The notes under the pieces: generated by a model
Databases searched by the model: none
The model's input: only the letters and a program-made list of their open reading frames with translations
Told to the model about the DNA's origin: nothing
Source: Polynucleobacter sp. MWH-HuK1
GTDB lineage: Bacteria; Pseudomonadota; Gammaproteobacteria; Burkholderiales; Burkholderiaceae
Assembly (NCBI RefSeq): GCF_018881815.1
Contig: NZ_JACVPP010000001.1
Location: forward strand, 1,233,097-1,297,096
Direction of reading: 5' to 3'
DNA: 64,000 nucleotides
Part shown: one piece after another, positions 16,557 to 26,812 of the stretch
Layout of the letters: each line of letters starts with the position of its first letter
Position numbering within the stretch: the stretch's first letter is position 1
Position numbers and translations under genes: made by a program

Positions 16557-18170
16557 ATGATCCGTATTACTGAATTGCGTCTTCCTATTGACCATGCTCC
16601 AGAAGCTGTGGAGCAGGCGATTCTGAAACGATTGGATTTGAGTGCTAAGGACTTAATAGGTTTTGAGGTTTTTAAGCGAAGTTACGATGCCCGTAAAAAC
16701 CTTGCCTTATCTTTCATCTACACCGTAGATTTATCCGTTAAGAAAGAAGATGTGCTGCTGAAAAAATTTGCAGGTGATATTCATATTAGACCATCTCCAG
16801 ATATGAGTTACCACTTTGTGGCCAAAGCGCCTGAATCCATCGAATCGGGAAAAGTGCTGCGCCCAGTAGTAATCGGTTTTGGCCCCTGCGGAATTTTTGC
16901 TGCCCTAGTGCTGGCACAAATGGGCTTTAAGCCAATTGTTTTGGAGCGCGGTAAAAAAGTGCGCGAACGCACTCAAGATACTTGGGGCCTATGGCGCAAA
17001 AATACACTGAATCCAGAATCGAATGTTCAGTTTGGCGAGGGCGGAGCTGGTACATTTTCGGATGGCAAGTTGTATAGCCAGATTAAGGATCCTAAGTTTT
17101 ATGGACGCAAAGTCATTCATGAGTTTGTGAAGGCCGGAGCCCCTGAAGAAATTACTTATGTAGCCAAGCCTCACATCGGCACCTTCCGCCTAGTTGGCGT
17201 AGTGGAGAAGATGCGCCAAGAAATTATTGAGCTAGGCGGCGAGATACGATTTACTCAAAAGGTGATTGGCTTTGACATTCAGAATGAGCAAATCACCGGG
17301 GTCAAGATTGAGGGGCAACCTGATTTGCCAGCGAGCCACGTGATTTTGGCTTTAGGACATAGCGCGCGCGATACTTTTGAGGCATTGCATCATGCTGGTG
17401 TCTATATGGAAGCCAAGCCATTCTCAGTAGGCTTTCGCATTGAGCATCCGCAGTCAATGATTGATAGGGCGCGCCTCGGTCCTCATGCGGGTAATGAGCT
17501 GATTGGTGCCGCGGACTATAAGTTGGTTCATCACGCTAAAAATGGCCGCTCGGTCTACAGCTTCTGTATGTGCCCAGGCGGAACAGTTGTTGCTGCAACA
17601 TCAGAGCCAAATAGGGTCGTCACCAATGGCATGAGCCAATACTCGCGCAATGAACGCAATGCCAATGCCGGCATCGTAGTAGGCATTACTCCGGATGATT
17701 ATCCAGGTGGTCCACTGGCAGGTATTGAGTTTCAGAGGGCAATCGAGTCTAAGGCCTTTGAATTGGGTGGTGGTACGTATGAGGCCCCCGGTCAGTTGAT
17801 CGGTGATTTTTTAGAGGGCAAAGCTTCTACTGACTTCGGCAGTGTTTTGCCATCCTACAAGCCTGGTGTTCATCTAACGGATCTTGCTGATAGTTTGCCT
17901 GCTTATGCTATTGAGGCTATTCGAGAGGCGATACCGGCATTTGAGAAACAAATCAAAGGCTTCTCAATGAAGGATGCTGTATTGACTGGAGTCGAGACGC
18001 GCACTTCCTCTCCTTTGCGAATTACACGCGGCGCCAACTATCAAAGCCTCAACATCAAGGGACTGTACCCAGCAGGCGAGGGCGCAGGTTATGCGGGGGG
18101 AATCTTGTCTGCAGGTGTCGATGGGATTAAAGTAGCGGAAGCAGTAGCACTAGACTATTTGTCAAAGTAA
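16557..18170 (+). CDS. FAD-dependent dehydrogenase, COG2509 family
   Basis: The 537-residue product has an N-terminal alpha/beta domain of about 95 residues, then a Rossmann dinucleotide site [20 protein letters not shown] around residue 107 and [12 protein letters not shown], followed by [24 protein letters not shown] and [16 protein letters not shown]. These are signatures of the uncharacterised COG2509 flavoproteins, distant from HI0933-like proteins. It ends in the FAD-contact block [21 protein letters not shown]. The substrate is unknown. It lies 17 bases ahead of hemN and may share a transcript. Confidence 0.9.
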   Translation: MIRITELRLPIDHAPEAVEQAILKRLDLSAKDLIGFEVFKRSYDARKNLALSFIYTVDLSVKKEDVLLKKFAGDIHIRPSPDMSYHFVAKAPESIESGKVLRPVVIGFGPCGIFAALVLAQMGFKPIVLERGKKVRERTQDTWGLWRKNTLNPESNVQFGEGGAGTFSDGKLYSQIKDPKFYGRKVIHEFVKAGAPEEITYVAKPHIGTFRLVGVVEKMRQEIIELGGEIRFTQKVIGFDIQNEQITGVKIEGQPDLPASHVILALGHSARDTFEALHHAGVYMEAKPFSVGFRIEHPQSMIDRARLGPHAGNELIGAADYKLVHHAKNGRSVYSFCMCPGGTVVAATSEPNRVVTNGMSQYSRNERNANAGIVVGITPDDYPGGPLAGIEFQRAIESKAFELGGGTYEAPGQLIGDFLEGKASTDFGSVLPSYKPGVHLTDLADSLPAYAIEAIREAIPAFEKQIKGFSMKDAVLTGVETRTSSPLRITRGANYQSLNIKGLYPAGEGAGYAGGILSAGVDGIKVAEAVALDYLSK

Positions 18171-18187
18171 CTCCATATAAGCCCTCC

Positions 18188-19603
18188 ATGACCTCTGTAA
18201 CAAATTCATCTTCAGCCCAAGAGAAAGAAGTTTTATTTCATCCTGAGCTGTTGAAAAAATTTGATATCAATGGACCTCGCTATACGTCTTATCCCAGCGC
18301 TGATCGCTTTCATAATAAATTCTCCGAGGCCGATTATTTAGGCGCACTAGAGCGGGTGGCAAAAGCGAATGATCCACTTTCTCTTTATTTCCATCTGCCG
18401 TTCTGCCCCAATATCTGTTACTACTGTGGTTGTAACAAAATTATTACCAAAGATCATGGGCGCAGTGCTAAGTACATTAAGTACCTCGCTAAAGAAATGG
18501 TTATGGTTACTAAAGCCATGTGCGCCCACAGAAAGATCCCAATCACGCAATTACATTGGGGTGGCGGAACACCTACGTTTCTCTCACATGAAGAGATGAT
18601 TGAGTTGATGCAGCACACCCGAGAGCATTTTGAGTTATTGCCTGGCGGCGAATATTCTATAGAGATTGATCCTAGGCGTGTTACTGAAAAAGACATTGCA
18701 CTTTTGGCTGAGTTAGGCTTTAACCGCATTAGTTTGGGTGTGCAGGATTTCAACTTAGCAGTACAAGAAGCGGTGCACCGAATACAAACAACCGAAGAAA
18801 CTCAAGCTGTCATCGATTGGTCCAGAAAGTATGGATTTAAATCGCGCAGTGTGGATTTAATCTACGGCCTTCCTAAGCAAACACCAGCAACCTTTAAAGA
18901 AACCGTAGATGCAGTATTGGCCATGAATCCCGATCGCTTATCAGTCTATAACTATGCGCATCTGCCGCATATATTTAAACCTCAGCGTCGAATAGCTGAA
19001 GCTGACTTACCTCCAGCAGCTGATAAGTTGGATATTCTATCCAACACTATTGAGCGTCTGGGTGAGGCTGGCTACGTCTTTATTGGGATGGATCATTTTG
19101 CTAAGCCTGATGATGAACTTGCGATCGCTCAAATAGAGGGCAAGCTTCATCGGAATTTTCAGGGCTACTCTACACAGGCAGAGTGCGATCTATTGGCTTT
19201 TGGTATCTCTTCTATTGGCAAGGTAGATGATTGCTATTCGCAAAATGTACGAACCTTAGATGAATACTACAAGGTTCTAGATCATGGGCATCTTCCAGTA
19301 CTGCGCGGTTTAAGACTTGATCAAGATGACTTGTTGCGTCGTGAGTTAATTGGCGAACTTATGTGTCAATTTGCGTTGGATACAAAGTCCTTTGCTAAAT
19401 CACACCAGATTGATTTTCAAGCTTACTTTAAGGCTGAGATTGAAGAACTAAAACATCTAGGTGAGGCCGGCCTTCTGAATTGGGAAGGCGAAACGATCAT
19501 GGTTCCCACAAAAGGGCGGCTATTAGCTAGACGAGTCGCCATGACTTTTGACCGGCACCTTAGAGAATCTCAGGCAAAGGGAACTTACTCCAAAGTTTTA
19601 TAG
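18188..19603 (+). CDS. hemN: Oxygen-independent coproporphyrinogen III oxidase HemN
   Basis: HemN is a radical-SAM enzyme that decarboxylates coproporphyrinogen III to protoporphyrinogen IX without oxygen in heme synthesis. The 471-residue product has the cluster motif CPNICYYC with Cys73, Cys77, Cys80 and the additional Cys82 typical of true HemN, not Hem[13 protein letters not shown] and [12 protein letters not shown] are also characteristic. FNR boxes lie behind the gene, not in front of it, so this copy appears to be transcribed from the COG2509 gene's promoter. Confidence 0.96.
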   Translation: MTSVTNSSSAQEKEVLFHPELLKKFDINGPRYTSYPSADRFHNKFSEADYLGALERVAKANDPLSLYFHLPFCPNICYYCGCNKIITKDHGRSAKYIKYLAKEMVMVTKAMCAHRKIPITQLHWGGGTPTFLSHEEMIELMQHTREHFELLPGGEYSIEIDPRRVTEKDIALLAELGFNRISLGVQDFNLAVQEAVHRIQTTEETQAVIDWSRKYGFKSRSVDLIYGLPKQTPATFKETVDAVLAMNPDRLSVYNYAHLPHIFKPQRRIAEADLPPAADKLDILSNTIERLGEAGYVFIGMDHFAKPDDELAIAQIEGKLHRNFQGYSTQAECDLLAFGISSIGKVDDCYSQNVRTLDEYYKVLDHGHLPVLRGLRLDQDDLLRRELIGELMCQFALDTKSFAKSHQIDFQAYFKAEIEELKHLGEAGLLNWEGETIMVPTKGRLLARRVAMTFDRHLRESQAKGTYSKVL

Positions 19604-19620
19604 GGCAATTCACTAGCTAT

Positions 19621-19634
19621 TTGATCTAGATCAA
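19621..19634. promoter_or_regulatory. FNR/ANR box 1, upstream of ompW
   Basis: TTGATCTAGATCAA is a perfect FNR-type palindrome, TTGAT-N4-ATCAA. It is centred 72 bases ahead of the second box in the hemN-ompW gap, so it could bind a CRP/FNR regulator that senses low oxygen. Confidence 0.85.
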
Positions 19635-19692
19635 ATAAGCACTAAAACAGTGTTGCTTTTTAGCAATTCAAAAATTCACAAGCTCTTTTCAT

Positions 19693-19706
19693 TTGATTTG
19701 CATCAA
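19693..19706. promoter_or_regulatory. FNR/ANR box 2, upstream of ompW
   Basis: TTGATTTGCATCAA is a second perfect TTGAT-N4-ATCAA site, ending 65 bases before the ompW ATG. Its position suits activation from about -41.5 if transcription starts near 19741. E. coli ompW is known to respond to FNR, which fits. Confidence 0.85.
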
Positions 19707-19771
19707 ATTCTCACATTGGTATCAATTCGAAAATAGTTTCATCGAAATTGATAACAAAAAGGGAAACCATC

Positions 19772-20410
19772 ATGCGTATTAAGTCACTCGTAGCAGCAAT
19801 GGCTGCAGTAACATCTTTAGCCCCAATCGCGGCCCAAGCTCAAGCACAAGAGAATCCTTGGATGGTGCGCGTACGTGCTGTGGACGTTCTATTTCAGAAT
19901 GGACAGTCATCTACTGTTCAAGATTTGGATGTAAAGGCTCAAAATCGTTGGATCCCAGAATTTGACGTTTCATATTTCTTTACTAAAAATATCGCTGCTG
20001 AGTTGGTTTTAACTTGGCCGCAACAGGTAAATATTTACGGTAATCTAGGTGCTGGCCAACAGAATATTGGTAAGGTCACTGCGTTGCCGCCATCTTTATT
20101 GGCTCAATACCACTTTACTGATTTAGGTGCTTTCAAGCCCTACGTTGGTCTTGGTGTTAACTACACCATCTTTGGTAATCGCCAAAATTTCCCAGCTTTA
20201 GGAAATGCTGTGCAAGTTGATAATTCCAGCGTTGGTGTAGTTGGTCAAGTTGGCATGGACTACATGTTTGATAAAAACTGGGGTTTAAACTTGGACGTTA
20301 AATACGCAACAATGAGCACAAATGTAACTACAGTTCAAGGCGGAACAAATCTTGGTAAGTTGACATTGAATCCATGGATGCCTGCTGTAGGTGTGACTTA
20401 CAAGTTCTAA
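19772..20410 (+). CDS. ompW: Outer membrane protein OmpW family
   Basis: OmpW is a small eight-stranded outer-membrane beta-barrel thought to pass small hydrophobic molecules. From the ATG at 19772 the product has 212 residues: a signal peptide MRIKSLVAAMAAVTSLAPIA to about AQA, ENPWMVRVRAVDV, then strands with NIAAELVLTWPQQVNIYG, YHFTDLGAFKPYVGLGVNYT and a terminal Phe (VGVTYKF) as the barrel assembly signal. A TTG at 19748 would add 8 residues before a normal signal peptide. I prefer the ATG because AAAAAGGGA at 19755-19763 is well placed for it. Two FNR boxes suggest oxygen control. Confidence 0.93.
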   Translation: MRIKSLVAAMAAVTSLAPIAAQAQAQENPWMVRVRAVDVLFQNGQSSTVQDLDVKAQNRWIPEFDVSYFFTKNIAAELVLTWPQQVNIYGNLGAGQQNIGKVTALPPSLLAQYHFTDLGAFKPYVGLGVNYTIFGNRQNFPALGNAVQVDNSSVGVVGQVGMDYMFDKNWGLNLDVKYATMSTNVTTVQGGTNLGKLTLNPWMPAVGVTYKF

Positions 20411-20433
20411 GAATTCAGTTCTTAGGTCTTGAG

Positions 20434-20461
20434 ATAGGGCTCCTTAGGAGCCCTATTTTTT
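20434..20461 (+). terminator. Strong intrinsic terminator after ompW
   Basis: ATAGGGCTCC (20434-20443) pairs perfectly with GGAGCCCTAT (20447-20456), with a TTA loop and a T-run to 20461. It ends the ompW transcript and lies just before the convergent kinase gene. Confidence 0.92.
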
Positions 20462-20473
20462 GCCTTTTTTCTT

Positions 20474-21070
20474 TTATCTCACTAGATCATCGATGAGTTT
20501 CTCAAAAGATACTTCATTGAAAGCAGAGTTATCGAATCGATGCAATAAGGCGTGCGTAGGTGGCTCAGTTCTGCGGATTACGTATTGATCCCAGTGGGCT
20601 AGCTTCCACTCATCTCGAGGGTCTGCACGTTTCCTCATACGTTTTTTGGCTTCAGACACATCTAAATCAATCCAAGCAATCTGTATGGTGGTTTGCGGAG
20701 GCACGCCTAGGGCTTGTGCATCAAACATTAGGCCGCTCTGAATCTCTCTCGAGAATGGCCCTACCAGAATGACATTTACACCAAGAAGTAAATTTTCCTT
20801 TGCGATATCAATGAGCCCCTGATATTCCCAATCGCGGAGATTTTCAAGATAGAAGGGACTATCCCGATCATTTGGGTTTTGTGTGGTAAGTTCCATCACA
20901 TGAGCACTAAAAGCACCATAGACAGTGTCTTTGTCGAGAAAGAAAAAATCCTCCCCGGTTTTCTCAATAATCAAAGGCAATGCTTGTTTTGCTAAAGTAG
21001 ACTTGCCTGTGCCTGCATGACCAGCGAATAGGATGAGGCGGGGCGCAGAAGGGGTTAATTTGCAGACCAT
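20474..21070 (-). CDS. P-loop AAA/zeta-toxin-like nucleotide kinase
   Basis: This 198-residue cytoplasmic protein starts MVCKLTPSAPRLILFAG and immediately shows Walker A GHAGTGKST, then DLDVSEAKKRMRKRADPRDEW, typical of the AAA_33/Zeta-like small-molecule kinases whose Arg/Asp-rich lid closes over the substrate. The target is unknown. The frame is open much further upstream (to 21340), but that part is antisense to uup. An alternative ATG at 21139 would start face to face with the uup ATG in a shared CATG. I chose 21070 because the P-loop then starts about 15 residues in, as in relatives. Confidence 0.8.
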   Translation of the reverse strand: MVCKLTPSAPRLILFAGHAGTGKSTLAKQALPLIIEKTGEDFFFLDKDTVYGAFSAHVMELTTQNPNDRDSPFYLENLRDWEYQGLIDIAKENLLLGVNVILVGPFSREIQSGLMFDAQALGVPPQTTIQIAWIDLDVSEAKKRMRKRADPRDEWKLAHWDQYVIRRTEPPTHALLHRFDNSAFNEVSFEKLIDDLVR

Positions 21071-21137
21071 ATAGAGATAGTCTCGCAGAAATTTAGCAAA
21101 ATATCTCGTCTTTTGGGGAAGTGACGATAATGTCGCC

Positions 21138-23054
21138 ATGGCTTTAATCGTACTTACTGATGCAAAACTGGCTTTTGGCCACGTTGACCTCCTCGCAAAT
21201 ACTGCTTTTTCACTGGAATCCGGTGAGCGTGTTGGCTTAATTGGCCGTAATGGCACCGGCAAATCTTCTTTATTGAAGATCTTGGCTGGCATCGAAAAAA
21301 TGGATGACGGCCTTCTGCAGTACCAACAGGGGCTACGCATTGCTTACGTTCCTCAGGAGCCAATTTTTGAGGCTGAGGAAACCGTTTTTGATGCGGTATC
21401 TAAGGGTGTGGCGCAAGCGAAAGCTTTGCGCGAAGAATATGAGGCGCTTAGCATCGGTGAGTGGGATGATGCTTCCCATCTCCGCCTAGATGAAGTGCAA
21501 TCCCAATTGGAAGCTTTAAGTGGGTGGAACTGGGAACAGCGTGTTCACGAAACCTTAGATCGCCTACATCTAGAAGCAGATCTAAAAATCAATACACTTT
21601 CTGGTGGGACCAAAAAGCGGGTAGCTTTGGCACGTGCTTTGGTAGAGGTGCCTGACGTACTCTTGCTAGATGAACCAACCAACCATTTGGATTTAGATTC
21701 TATCGCTTGGTTAGAAGAGTTGCTTAAGGAATATCAAGGCTCAGTTATTTTGATTACTCATGATCGCGCCTTTTTGGATAACGTTTGCACACAAATTGTT
21801 GAGCTTGATCGCGGTATTTTGCGCAGCTATCCCGGCAACTTTACGCAATATGAAGTATTAAAAGAGCAGGAGCTTAATGCAGAGTCTTTAGCTAATGCTC
21901 GGGCAGATAAATTGTTGGCCCAAGAAGAGGTTTGGATTCGCAAAGGGGTTGAGGCACGTCGGACGCGCAGTGTGGCTCGTATCGCTCGCTTAGAAAAGTT
22001 ACGTGCTAGCCGTGCTGAACGCAGAGATGCTATGGGGCAGGTGAAGTTAGCAGTTTCTTCGGGAGACCGTAGCGGCAAGATTGTGGCGGATCTGCAAAAC
22101 GTCAGCAAGTCTTATGACCGTCCGATTGTGAAGGATTTTACAGCTACGATTTTGCGTGGCGATAAGGTTGGTCTATTAGGTCCTAATGGCGCTGGTAAGA
22201 CAACCTTGCTCAAGTTGATTTTGGGTGCCATTGCACCAGACTCAGGTACTGCAACGATGGGCACCCGAATTGAGGTTGCCTACTTTGATCAAATGCGTGA
22301 AGGGCTGGATCTCAATGCTTCATTGGAAGATTACATTAGCCCAGGTAGTGAGTGGATAGAAATCAATGGCAACAAAAAACACGTTAAGAGTTATCTGAGT
22401 GATTTCTTATTCGCACCCGAGAGAACCAATTCACCGGTAAGCACCTTGTCTGGTGGTGAGCGTAACCGTTTGCTACTCGCTAGACTTTTTGCAAGACCAG
22501 CTAACGTGCTGGTATTGGATGAGCCGACCAACGACTTAGATATCGATACTCTGGATTTGCTTGAGCAGCTCTTGCAAGATTACAAAGGTACCGTTTTTCT
22601 GGTCAGCCACGATCGTTACTTCTTGGATAATGTAGTAACAAGCATCATTGCAAATGAGGGTGGCGGCTTCTGGCGTGAATATGAAGGCGGCTATGAAGAC
22701 TGGAAGATTCAAAAGGCGCGTTCAGACAAGATCCGCGCTGCTAACGCTACCTCTAAATCAGTAGAAAAGTCAGAGGTAAAGGCTGAATTAAAGCCAGAAG
22801 CTAAGCCAACCACCAAAAGTGGTGTTCAAAAGCTCAATGGTAAAGAGCGCCAAGAGTTAGAAGCCTTGCCATTGCAGATCGAAGCACTAGAAACTGAGCA
22901 AGCAGATATTGGAATTGCGATGAGCAATTCGGATTTGTATAAGAATGAGCCTGAGCTAGCAGCGAGCATGCAGGCGCGTCTGAGTGAAATTACTGCCGAT
23001 TTAGATCAAAAGTTACAGCGTTGGGAGCTACTCTTAAGTCGCTCTGAATCCTAA
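21138..23054 (+). CDS. uup: ABC-F family ATPase, Uup type
   Basis: ABC-F proteins act on ribosomes or DNA structures, not as transporters: there is no membrane segment in the 638 residues. Two ATPase cassettes are visible: Walker A GRNGTGKSS with signature LSGGTKKRVALARAL, and Walker A GPNGAGKTT with signature LSGGERNRLLLARLF. The interdomain linker is rich in Arg (WIRKGVEARRTRSVARIARLEKLRASRAERR), and a C-terminal coiled coil (about 570-638) is preceded by a Lys/Pro-rich stretch, as in Uup. It ends at 23054 with the convergent cbpM gene 21 bases away. Confidence 0.92.
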   Translation: MALIVLTDAKLAFGHVDLLANTAFSLESGERVGLIGRNGTGKSSLLKILAGIEKMDDGLLQYQQGLRIAYVPQEPIFEAEETVFDAVSKGVAQAKALREEYEALSIGEWDDASHLRLDEVQSQLEALSGWNWEQRVHETLDRLHLEADLKINTLSGGTKKRVALARALVEVPDVLLLDEPTNHLDLDSIAWLEELLKEYQGSVILITHDRAFLDNVCTQIVELDRGILRSYPGNFTQYEVLKEQELNAESLANARADKLLAQEEVWIRKGVEARRTRSVARIARLEKLRASRAERRDAMGQVKLAVSSGDRSGKIVADLQNVSKSYDRPIVKDFTATILRGDKVGLLGPNGAGKTTLLKLILGAIAPDSGTATMGTRIEVAYFDQMREGLDLNASLEDYISPGSEWIEINGNKKHVKSYLSDFLFAPERTNSPVSTLSGGERNRLLLARLFARPANVLVLDEPTNDLDIDTLDLLEQLLQDYKGTVFLVSHDRYFLDNVVTSIIANEGGGFWREYEGGYEDWKIQKARSDKIRAANATSKSVEKSEVKAELKPEAKPTTKSGVQKLNGKERQELEALPLQIEALETEQADIGIAMSNSDLYKNEPELAASMQARLSEITADLDQKLQRWELLLSRSES

Positions 23055-23075
23055 GTTGTTACGAGCTTAATTGCA

Positions 23076-23387
23076 TTACTTTAAACGCGTGCGCAGCTGG
23101 GCAATTTCATCAAGCAGATCGAGTGCTAGTGCAACCCCAGGCACATTCAGCTCAAGATCGTGCGTGAGGTGAGCTGCAGTTTTGGCTCTTCTTAATGAGT
23201 CACCACTAAAGCGCCAATCTTCAGGCGAAGATCCTGCTGGGCTTAGTACGCCCTCAGAAACCCAAGTCATGATGAGATCTTCTGGTGTGCGTGAGGCATG
23301 CGAAAGCTCAACAATCGTCATATGAACTTCGTTCTCAACAACTTCGCCTTCAATCCAAGTGATATTTGTTTGTGTCATATCCATCAT
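23076..23387 (-). CDS. cbpM: Chaperone modulatory protein CbpM
   Basis: CbpM is a small MerR-like wing-helix protein that inhibits the J-domain protein CbpA by binding its J domain. The 103-residue product fits: [73 protein letters not shown], the usual CbpM/YchJ-like pattern. Its start overlaps the cbpA stop by 4 bases, so translation is coupled. Two Met start options (M1 or M2 of MMD) cannot be separated. Confidence 0.92.
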   Translation of the reverse strand: MMDMTQTNITWIEGEVVENEVHMTIVELSHASRTPEDLIMTWVSEGVLSPAGSSPEDWRFSGDSLRRAKTAAHLTHDLELNVPGVALALDLLDEIAQLRTRLK

Positions 23388-24361
23388 CCCTTCAAGTGAG
23401 ATCTAGGGTTGAAATCAAAAGCCTTCTCAAAGTTTTGATAGGCTTCTTTTTGAGCATCAGTTTGTGCTGGCGGCAGCGCTATCGTAGGTACTACATATAA
23501 ATCGCCTGGTTCTGAGCTGGGAATACCTTTACCTTTGAGGCGCATTTTGCGACCTGCCACTGTTCCTGCTGGGATCTTTAATTCTAGAGTGCTGCCTGCT
23601 GGAGTGGGCACATTGACTGTCGTACCTAATGCTGCTTCCCATGGCGCCAAAGGAATATCAATAAAGACATCCTTACCCTCTACACGATAGATGGGGTTTG
23701 GATGAAAGTCGATTTCTAAATAGAGATCACCAGCAGGGCCTTCGCCCATGCCGGGACCGCCTTGCCCAGAAAGGCGCAGATTTTGTCCGGCTTTAATACC
23801 TTTAGGAATGCTGACGTCTAGCTTGCGCTCTTGTGTGCTGACATGGCCACTCGCATCTTGTGTGGGCATATGCAAGGCAATAGTGCGTTTGGCCCCATTA
23901 TAGGCGTCTGCAAGATCGATCAGGATTTTAGCGTGGTGATCCTGTCCTTTGAAGTTCATTCCCTGACGGCCGCTGCCGCGACCGCCTTGACGATGTTTGC
24001 CTCTGCCAAAAAGAGATTCAAAGAATTCGCTTTGATCACCCTCAAAGCCCCCGCCATAACCTGGATGACCACCACCAAAGCCAGCATCAGAAAATTCAAA
24101 ACCTTCATTCCAATTGGGGGGAGGTGTGAAGTCTTGGCCGTTCTTCCAGTTTTCGCCAAAGCGATCATAGGCTGCACGCTTTTCAGTGTCTTTTAAAACA
24201 GCATACGCTTCACCGATTTGCTTGAACTGTTCTTCAGCACCAGCTTCTTTGTTGACGTCCGGATGGTATTTGCGCGCTAATTTGCGATAGGCTGATTTGA
24301 TTTCAGCCTCAGTGGCGCTGCGAGCAACGCCGAGAGTTTCGTAGTAATCCTTAAATTTCAT
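23384..24361 (-). CDS. cbpA: Curved-DNA-binding J-domain protein CbpA
   Basis: CbpA is a DnaJ-like co-chaperone of DnaK that also binds DNA. The 325-residue product starts with a J domain (about 1-70) containing [17 protein letters not shown] with the essential HPD. A Gly/Phe-rich linker follows (about 95-140, [16 protein letters not shown]), then the two C-terminal substrate-binding domains with no zinc finger, which separates it from Dna[19 protein letters not shown] near the end is typical. It forms a coupled two-gene operon with cbpM. Confidence 0.95.
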   Translation of the reverse strand: MKFKDYYETLGVARSATEAEIKSAYRKLARKYHPDVNKEAGAEEQFKQIGEAYAVLKDTEKRAAYDRFGENWKNGQDFTPPPNWNEGFEFSDAGFGGGHPGYGGGFEGDQSEFFESLFGRGKHRQGGRGSGRQGMNFKGQDHHAKILIDLADAYNGAKRTIALHMPTQDASGHVSTQERKLDVSIPKGIKAGQNLRLSGQGGPGMGEGPAGDLYLEIDFHPNPIYRVEGKDVFIDIPLAPWEAALGTTVNVPTPAGSTLELKIPAGTVAGRKMRLKGKGIPSSEPGDLYVVPTIALPPAQTDAQKEAYQNFEKAFDFNPRSHLKG

Positions 24362-24422
24362 AAGCCTGTTTCAGTGTCGTTTCTATCTGGGTTGAGCTAA
24401 TAGGATTAATTCTACAGTTCTC

Positions 24423-25970
24423 TTAGCTCATTACCCCAATTTGCCAGGGGACAAATTCATAGTCGCCTAAACCGAGTAGCTCACTCTTAGAGGCTTCGCC
24501 AGAGGCGGTCCTGAGAAATAGGTCAAATATACGTTGCCCCATTTCTTGGACGGTTACAGTACCGTCCAAAATTTCCCCGCAATTAATGTCCATATCTTCA
24601 GTAAGGCGTTGATACATAGGGGTATTGGTGGCTAATTTGATGCAGGGAGCTGGCTTAGAGCCGAACATAGAGCCTCGACCCGTAGTGAAGGCAATTAGAT
24701 TAGCACCTCCAGCTATTTGCCCAGTGGCGGATACTGGATCAAATCCGGGGGTGTCCATAAATACGAAACCTTTGGCTGTGACTGGCTCAGCATACTTATA
24801 GACTTCCATCAGTGGGCCCGTACCGCCTTTCATGGAGGAGCCTAGTGACTTTTCGAAGATGTTGGCTAGCCCACCGATTTGATTGCCAGGACTTACTTGT
24901 CCATTAATTTGTACATCCCTACCAACGGAGTATTCGTCTTTCCACCAGCGAATACGTCGAATGAGTTTTTCGCCAACTGCTTTACTTGCTGCACGACGGG
25001 TGAGGGTGTGCTCTACACCGTAAATCTCGGGCGTCTCTGAAAGAATACCGGTTCCGCCGTGACGCGACAAAATATCAATGGCTGCACCTAAGGCTGGATT
25101 AGCCGTAATGGAAGAGAAGCCATCCGATCCGCCACATTGCAGGCCAACACATAAATGGCTTGCTGAAACGGTTTCACGCTTAGCCTTATTTGCTTCAGGT
25201 AGCAATGCTTTGACTGCTTCAATACCGGCTTCGATTGTTTTACGTGTGCCGCCTGTTTCTTGCATGATGAAGGTATGCAAGTTAGCATTCGCCGTGAGGT
25301 CTTCTTGCTCCATCAGGCCCTTGAGCTGATTGCGCTCACAGCCAAGACCTACAATGAGCGCGGCAGCCAGGTTAGGGTGCCGCGCATAGCCGGCCATCGT
25401 GCGGCGTAGTAACTCCATGGGTTCACCACTCATCTCCATACCACAGCCAATGTCGTGACTGAATGCCACCACGCCATCTACATTAGGAAAATCTTTGAGT
25501 CGCTCCGGCGTAAACCAATCTGCAATCTTATTCACAACTGTTGCAGAGCAATTTACGGTAGAAAGGATGCCAATAAAGTTGCGCGTTCCTACTTTGCCAT
25601 TTGATCTGACATAGCCTTGGAAGGTAGCACGTTCAGATTCTGGCAATAAGGATGTGGGCTTGTATTCGCTTGCATATGCATAGTCACGATCAAACTCACG
25701 AAACTCAGTATTGTGGCTATGGACCATTGTGCCAGCTTCAATATCGGTATTGGCAAACCCTACGGTAACGTTGTATTTGAGGATGGGTTCGCCTTTTAAT
25801 ATTTTCTTAGATGCGATTTTGTAACCTGCGGGCACTTGACTGCGGCTCGTGAAATCCTCGCTTGGAACTTCAGTGCCAATCCCAATATCTACTCGTGCAA
25901 CCACAATATTGTCATTGGGGTGTAAGCGAATAATTGGGCCAGCAAGTTTTTTTCCAGAGGTTTCAATCAT
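24423..25970 (-). CDS. UxaA family hydrolase (altronate/galactarate dehydratase-like)
   Basis: The 515-residue product joins an N-terminal SAF domain (about 12-85, IIRLHPNDNIVVARVDIGIGTEV) to the large UxaA/GarD dehydratase domain with GYVRSNGKVGTRNFIGILSTVNCSATVVNKI, FSHDIGCGM, GLGCERNQ and LQCGGSDGFSSITANPALGAA. These match Fe-dependent sugar-acid dehydratases such as altronate dehydratase. The substrate cannot be read from the sequence; no uronate or galactarate genes lie nearby. The gene is monocistronic and ends 61 bases before cbpA. Confidence 0.88.
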   Translation of the reverse strand: MIETSGKKLAGPIIRLHPNDNIVVARVDIGIGTEVPSEDFTSRSQVPAGYKIASKKILKGEPILKYNVTVGFANTDIEAGTMVHSHNTEFREFDRDYAYASEYKPTSLLPESERATFQGYVRSNGKVGTRNFIGILSTVNCSATVVNKIADWFTPERLKDFPNVDGVVAFSHDIGCGMEMSGEPMELLRRTMAGYARHPNLAAALIVGLGCERNQLKGLMEQEDLTANANLHTFIMQETGGTRKTIEAGIEAVKALLPEANKAKRETVSASHLCVGLQCGGSDGFSSITANPALGAAIDILSRHGGTGILSETPEIYGVEHTLTRRAASKAVGEKLIRRIRWWKDEYSVGRDVQINGQVSPGNQIGGLANIFEKSLGSSMKGGTGPLMEVYKYAEPVTAKGFVFMDTPGFDPVSATGQIAGGANLIAFTTGRGSMFGSKPAPCIKLATNTPMYQRLTEDMDINCGEILDGTVTVQEMGQRIFDLFLRTASGEASKSELLGLGDYEFVPWQIGVMS

Positions 25971-26024
25971 AATCTTATGGCTTTTTAGGTATTGAGGTAA
26001 TCGTATATCTTGCAGGCCAAATAT

Positions 26025-26726
26025 TTAATGACTCAAGTCAAATATCAACACTTCTGCATCAACACCATCGCTGATCACGAGCGAGGGCTCGTCTTCAATA
26101 AACAGGGCATCGCCGCCGACTAACTGTTGACCGTTAATGGTGAGTGTTCCGCGAATGAGATGGGCATAAGCCTTTCTCTTGGGGGCTAGATTTAGCATTG
26201 CTGATTGAGGGCCATTGAAAAGTCCGGCATAAACCTTCGCATCTGCATGAATTTTTACGGCGCCATCATTTCCGGATGGGGAGGCGATGATGCGTAGCTT
26301 CCCATCTTTCTCAATTACCGGAATGGTTTTTTGTTCGTAGCTAGGCTCAATCTCAGCAACATTAGGCTCTATCCAGATTTGTAGGAAATGGGTGGTTTGG
26401 TCTTTGGCGTGATTGAACTCGCTATGAGTCACGCCACTACCCGCGCTCATGCGCTGTACATCACCCGGGGGGATGGATTCGATATTTCCCATACTGTCTT
26501 GATGCGCTAACTCACCAGAGAGAACATAGCTAATAATTTCCATATTGCGATGCCCATGCTTGCCAAAGCCCATTCCGGCTGCAATGCGATCCTCATTAAT
26601 TACGCGCAAGTTTCCCCAGCCCATAAATTGCGGGTCGTGGTAGCCGGCAAATGAAAAGGAATGACAGCTTTTTAGCCAGCCATGGTCGGCATAGCCACGA
26701 TCTTGGGATTTTCTGAGATTCATCAT
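26025..26726 (-). CDS. Pirin family protein (YhhW-like)
   Basis: This cupin-fold iron protein has the standard pirin start MNLRKSQDRGYADHGWLKSCHSFSFAGYHDPQFMGWGNLRVINEDRIAAGMGFGKHGHRNMEIISYVLSGELAHQDSMGN. The metal ligands His-x-His-x4-Glu (GKHGHRNMEI) and a later His are present, and residues GSGVTHSEFNH continue the cupin strand. Some relatives are quercetinases, others redox sensors. An upstream ATG at 26780 would add 18 residues with no homology to the family, so I used 26726 (26723 is equally possible). The reading frame runs on to 26780 without a good Shine-Dalgarno. Confidence 0.9.
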   Translation of the reverse strand: MMNLRKSQDRGYADHGWLKSCHSFSFAGYHDPQFMGWGNLRVINEDRIAAGMGFGKHGHRNMEIISYVLSGELAHQDSMGNIESIPPGDVQRMSAGSGVTHSEFNHAKDQTTHFLQIWIEPNVAEIEPSYEQKTIPVIEKDGKLRIIASPSGNDGAVKIHADAKVYAGLFNGPQSAMLNLAPKRKAYAHLIRGTLTINGQQLVGGDALFIEDEPSLVISDGVDAEVLIFDLSH

Positions 26727-26812
26727 GGTTTTAGGGCGTCCAAAAGCAAATTGAAAAAATCTGAATAAGATCATTATCATTAGCTTTAGTAAATTTTGCA
26801 GATCGGTAGCGC

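Noticed and set aside
26769..26782. Fur-box-like GATCATTATCATTA between pirin and the TAXI gene
   Set aside because: Only part of the 19-base Fur palindrome is present; not strong enough to annotate, although pirins bind iron.
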